Positions 62,776 to 64,000 of a DNA stretch of 64,000 nucleotides are shown in pieces. Every line of letters begins with the position of its first letter. Position 1 is the stretch's first letter. The stretch spans positions 226,498-290,497 of the forward strand of contig QNGE01000428.1 of NCBI GenBank assembly GCA_008508345.1, read 5' to 3'. The notes beneath the pieces were generated by a model, which was not told the origin of the DNA, searched no databases, and saw only the letters and a program-made list of their open reading frames with translations. Both the position numbers and the translations under genes were made by a program. The DNA is from Paragonimus westermani. Taxonomy: Eukaryota > Platyhelminthes > Trematoda > Plagiorchiida > Troglotrematidae.

Positions 62776-63165
62776 CTACCACCCCTTGAGAAGTAACAGT
62801 GAGTTTGGGAACTCTTGGGCGGCACTCCTTAGGTGCACGATTTGGACGAGTGGTGCGCTGCGGTGATGAAATTGGACATTCGTTTGTTCAATAATAGAAA
62901 TCAGAACCTTCCACTGTTTTCTACCATGCGGAGTGCCGTCATTTCTGGAGATCAGGACGTCCCTGATGATGACGGCTCTAGATCGTTCGACGGTTGGAGG
63001 TTTCTCACTACACACCACACATCTCTGCCTTTCAGGTCGGGGTGTATCCGGGAAAACTCGAGCTCCCGGTAAACTTGTAAGCTTGTAGGAAGCCAGAAGC
63101 ACTTCTTCAATGTCACTAACGTACGCCATTAAAATCCGCGCCGGTCGTGGCTTCTCAAAATGCAC
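62776..63165 (-). pseudogene. CR1-like LINE ORF1 remnant
   Basis: Open minus frame of 129 codons. It carries RPARILMAYVSDIEEVLLAS, then GARVFPDTPRPERQR, then ERSRAVIIRDV and GRKQWK. This matches the repeated pattern in ORF1 of flatworm CR1-type LINEs (R-P-R-I/L-L strand, I/V-F-P-D loop, E-R-x-R, then R-x-V-V-I-R-G-V). The product of ORF1 is an RNA-binding, chaperone-like protein. The N-terminal part probably continues to 63590 in a second frame. Confidence 0.6.
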
Positions 63166-63958
63166 AGAGCCAGTAATAGAAGACAGAAAGAACGGTGTAA
63201 TTCCAATTCTCGCACATATGTTTTGTCAGAGCTTACGATCGTGCTCGTCGTGGGGCTTCGGACAGCTACCGGCGCATTCGGAAATGTCCTGTATGATCAC
63301 CGAATCTCTCCAGGTAGCCTGACTCAGCCTCTTTGGCGGATTATACCGAGTATCTCTAGGGTTTCCAGACAAATTGGTGTCAGTTGCGCCGGTTTTAAAC
63401 GGTTCTTATTAGCCCCACTCCCGTCGCTGATATTTCCGGCCAGTTTGGAAGCCAAGCGATGGAAGTTAATGGCCCAGATAAGTAAGTGTCGTGTACTTCC
63501 ACACTCCAACGCGCCTGTGTGATCAACACTGGTAAACCCGGTCAATGCAACAGTAGTTGGTGACGTGGCGACCGCCGTAACAGCAGTCAACCAAGGAGTC
63601 CTACCTCTGATGACACAAGACGTATGATCTCCCAGGAGATCCCGAGGAAATCCGTGGGATGGCGGTGGGTAAACTGGGACGTGACATAATTACCCCGAGG
63701 GGAGCCATGGGGGAAAAGAAAAGCAGACCCCCAAAACCTTTCACTGCACAAAACCTCACCTACGCACCCTCTCTCGCTCTTTCTTCAAACACTTCACATT
63801 ATTCATCCAGTTCGTCTTTATTTGTTGTTCTACTTCACCTGCATTGCTCCCCAGTGTACCGGACGACCCGCCAATGCAGGAATACAATCAACAGTGGATA
63901 GAACATTGTAAATACGCCCGCATTTATTGTCTATCTTCATGGCTGTACAACACCGTTG

Positions 63959-63978
63959 TAATAATAATAATAATAATA
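63959..63978. repeat. (TAA)n microsatellite
   Basis: Six to seven TAA units close to the window end. If the bases beyond belong to a LINE, such a run could be its tail, but nothing here shows that. Confidence 0.95.
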
Positions 63979-64000
63979 CTGGTATATTTCTCGACGCATT

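Larger units (their letters stand above)
61780..63590 (-). mobile_element. CR1-like LINE, 5' part only (ORF1 and endonuclease)
   Basis: On the minus strand an ORF1-like region (63590-62776) precedes an apurinic-type endonuclease (62520-61790). The endonuclease can be followed as NKLAELRDLC-KPQ, E-S, LLDSENEVAGTLP, ADRAEVNGG, YLCRTPSS, and LGLTEHVGDFTRWQYDHTSS ending in R-P-D-stop-V-L-T, typical of CR1/jockey-type LINEs in flatworms. Stops and frameshifts are many. No reverse transcriptase follows: the sequence below 61.78 kb is unrelated. LINEs are usually cut at the 5' end, so loss of the 3' end is notable. Confidence 0.8.

Noticed and set aside
62776..63590. BEL/Pao gag and CCHC knuckle upstream of the BEL pol
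   Set aside because: A C-V-V-C pair suggested this at first, but the surrounding sequence follows CR1 LINE ORF1, and it leads directly into a CR1-type endonuclease on the same strand.
1..64000. CRISPR arrays, bacterial operons, phage modules or replication origins
   Set aside because: No regularly spaced repeats, no ribosome-binding-site-led gene strings and no dense coding; the window is eukaryotic in every respect I can see.

Overview
The window reads as nuclear DNA of an intron-rich invertebrate, most likely a parasitic flatworm (trematode or cestode). No bacterial operons, rRNA genes or CRISPR arrays are present. The only open frames that match known families with confidence are decayed retrotransposon frames. 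The Ty3/gypsy integrase is close in style to the gypsy elements common in schistosomes and tapeworms, and it occurs beside BEL/Pao, RTE-type and CR1-type remnants, a mix typical of flatworm genomes. The species cannot be fixed from the sequence.

Layout. About 0-46 kb is non-repetitive, AT-leaning sequence with short open frames on both strands. Some minus-strand frames are bordered by good splice signals. Read from high to low coordinates, a few resemble parts of a polycystin-1/GAIN-type membrane receptor: extracellular pieces at 45-26 kb, a GAIN/GPS-like piece near 23.2 kb, a PLAT-like piece near 12.8 kb, and a possible last exon at 2.6-2.7 kb. This is a hypothesis. My own splice-phase check of neighbouring candidates came out at chance level, so many candidates are probably false. 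This part also holds a tRNA-related SINE family (two head-to-head foldback pairs, at 18.5-18.9 kb and 25.3-25.9 kb, plus fragments), a separate tRNA-headed SINE near 5.9 kb, a 207-bp direct repeat in two copies, and AT microsatellites.

About 46-52 kb holds nothing I recognise. From 52.2 kb to 63.6 kb the window is a graveyard of retroelements: an RTE-like reverse transcriptase fragment (+), a 5'-truncated gypsy pol end (+), a BEL/Pao pol (-) with catalytic residues lost, and a CR1-like LINE 5' part (-) lacking its reverse transcriptase. Between the BEL and CR1 remnants sits a 180-bp minus-strand open segment with a strong splice acceptor. It looks like the last exon of a host gene and is vaguely dynein-light-chain-like.

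Confidence is high only for the retroelement calls, the repeats and the inverted-repeat geometry. Host exon calls are low confidence and given so they can be tested against transcripts.
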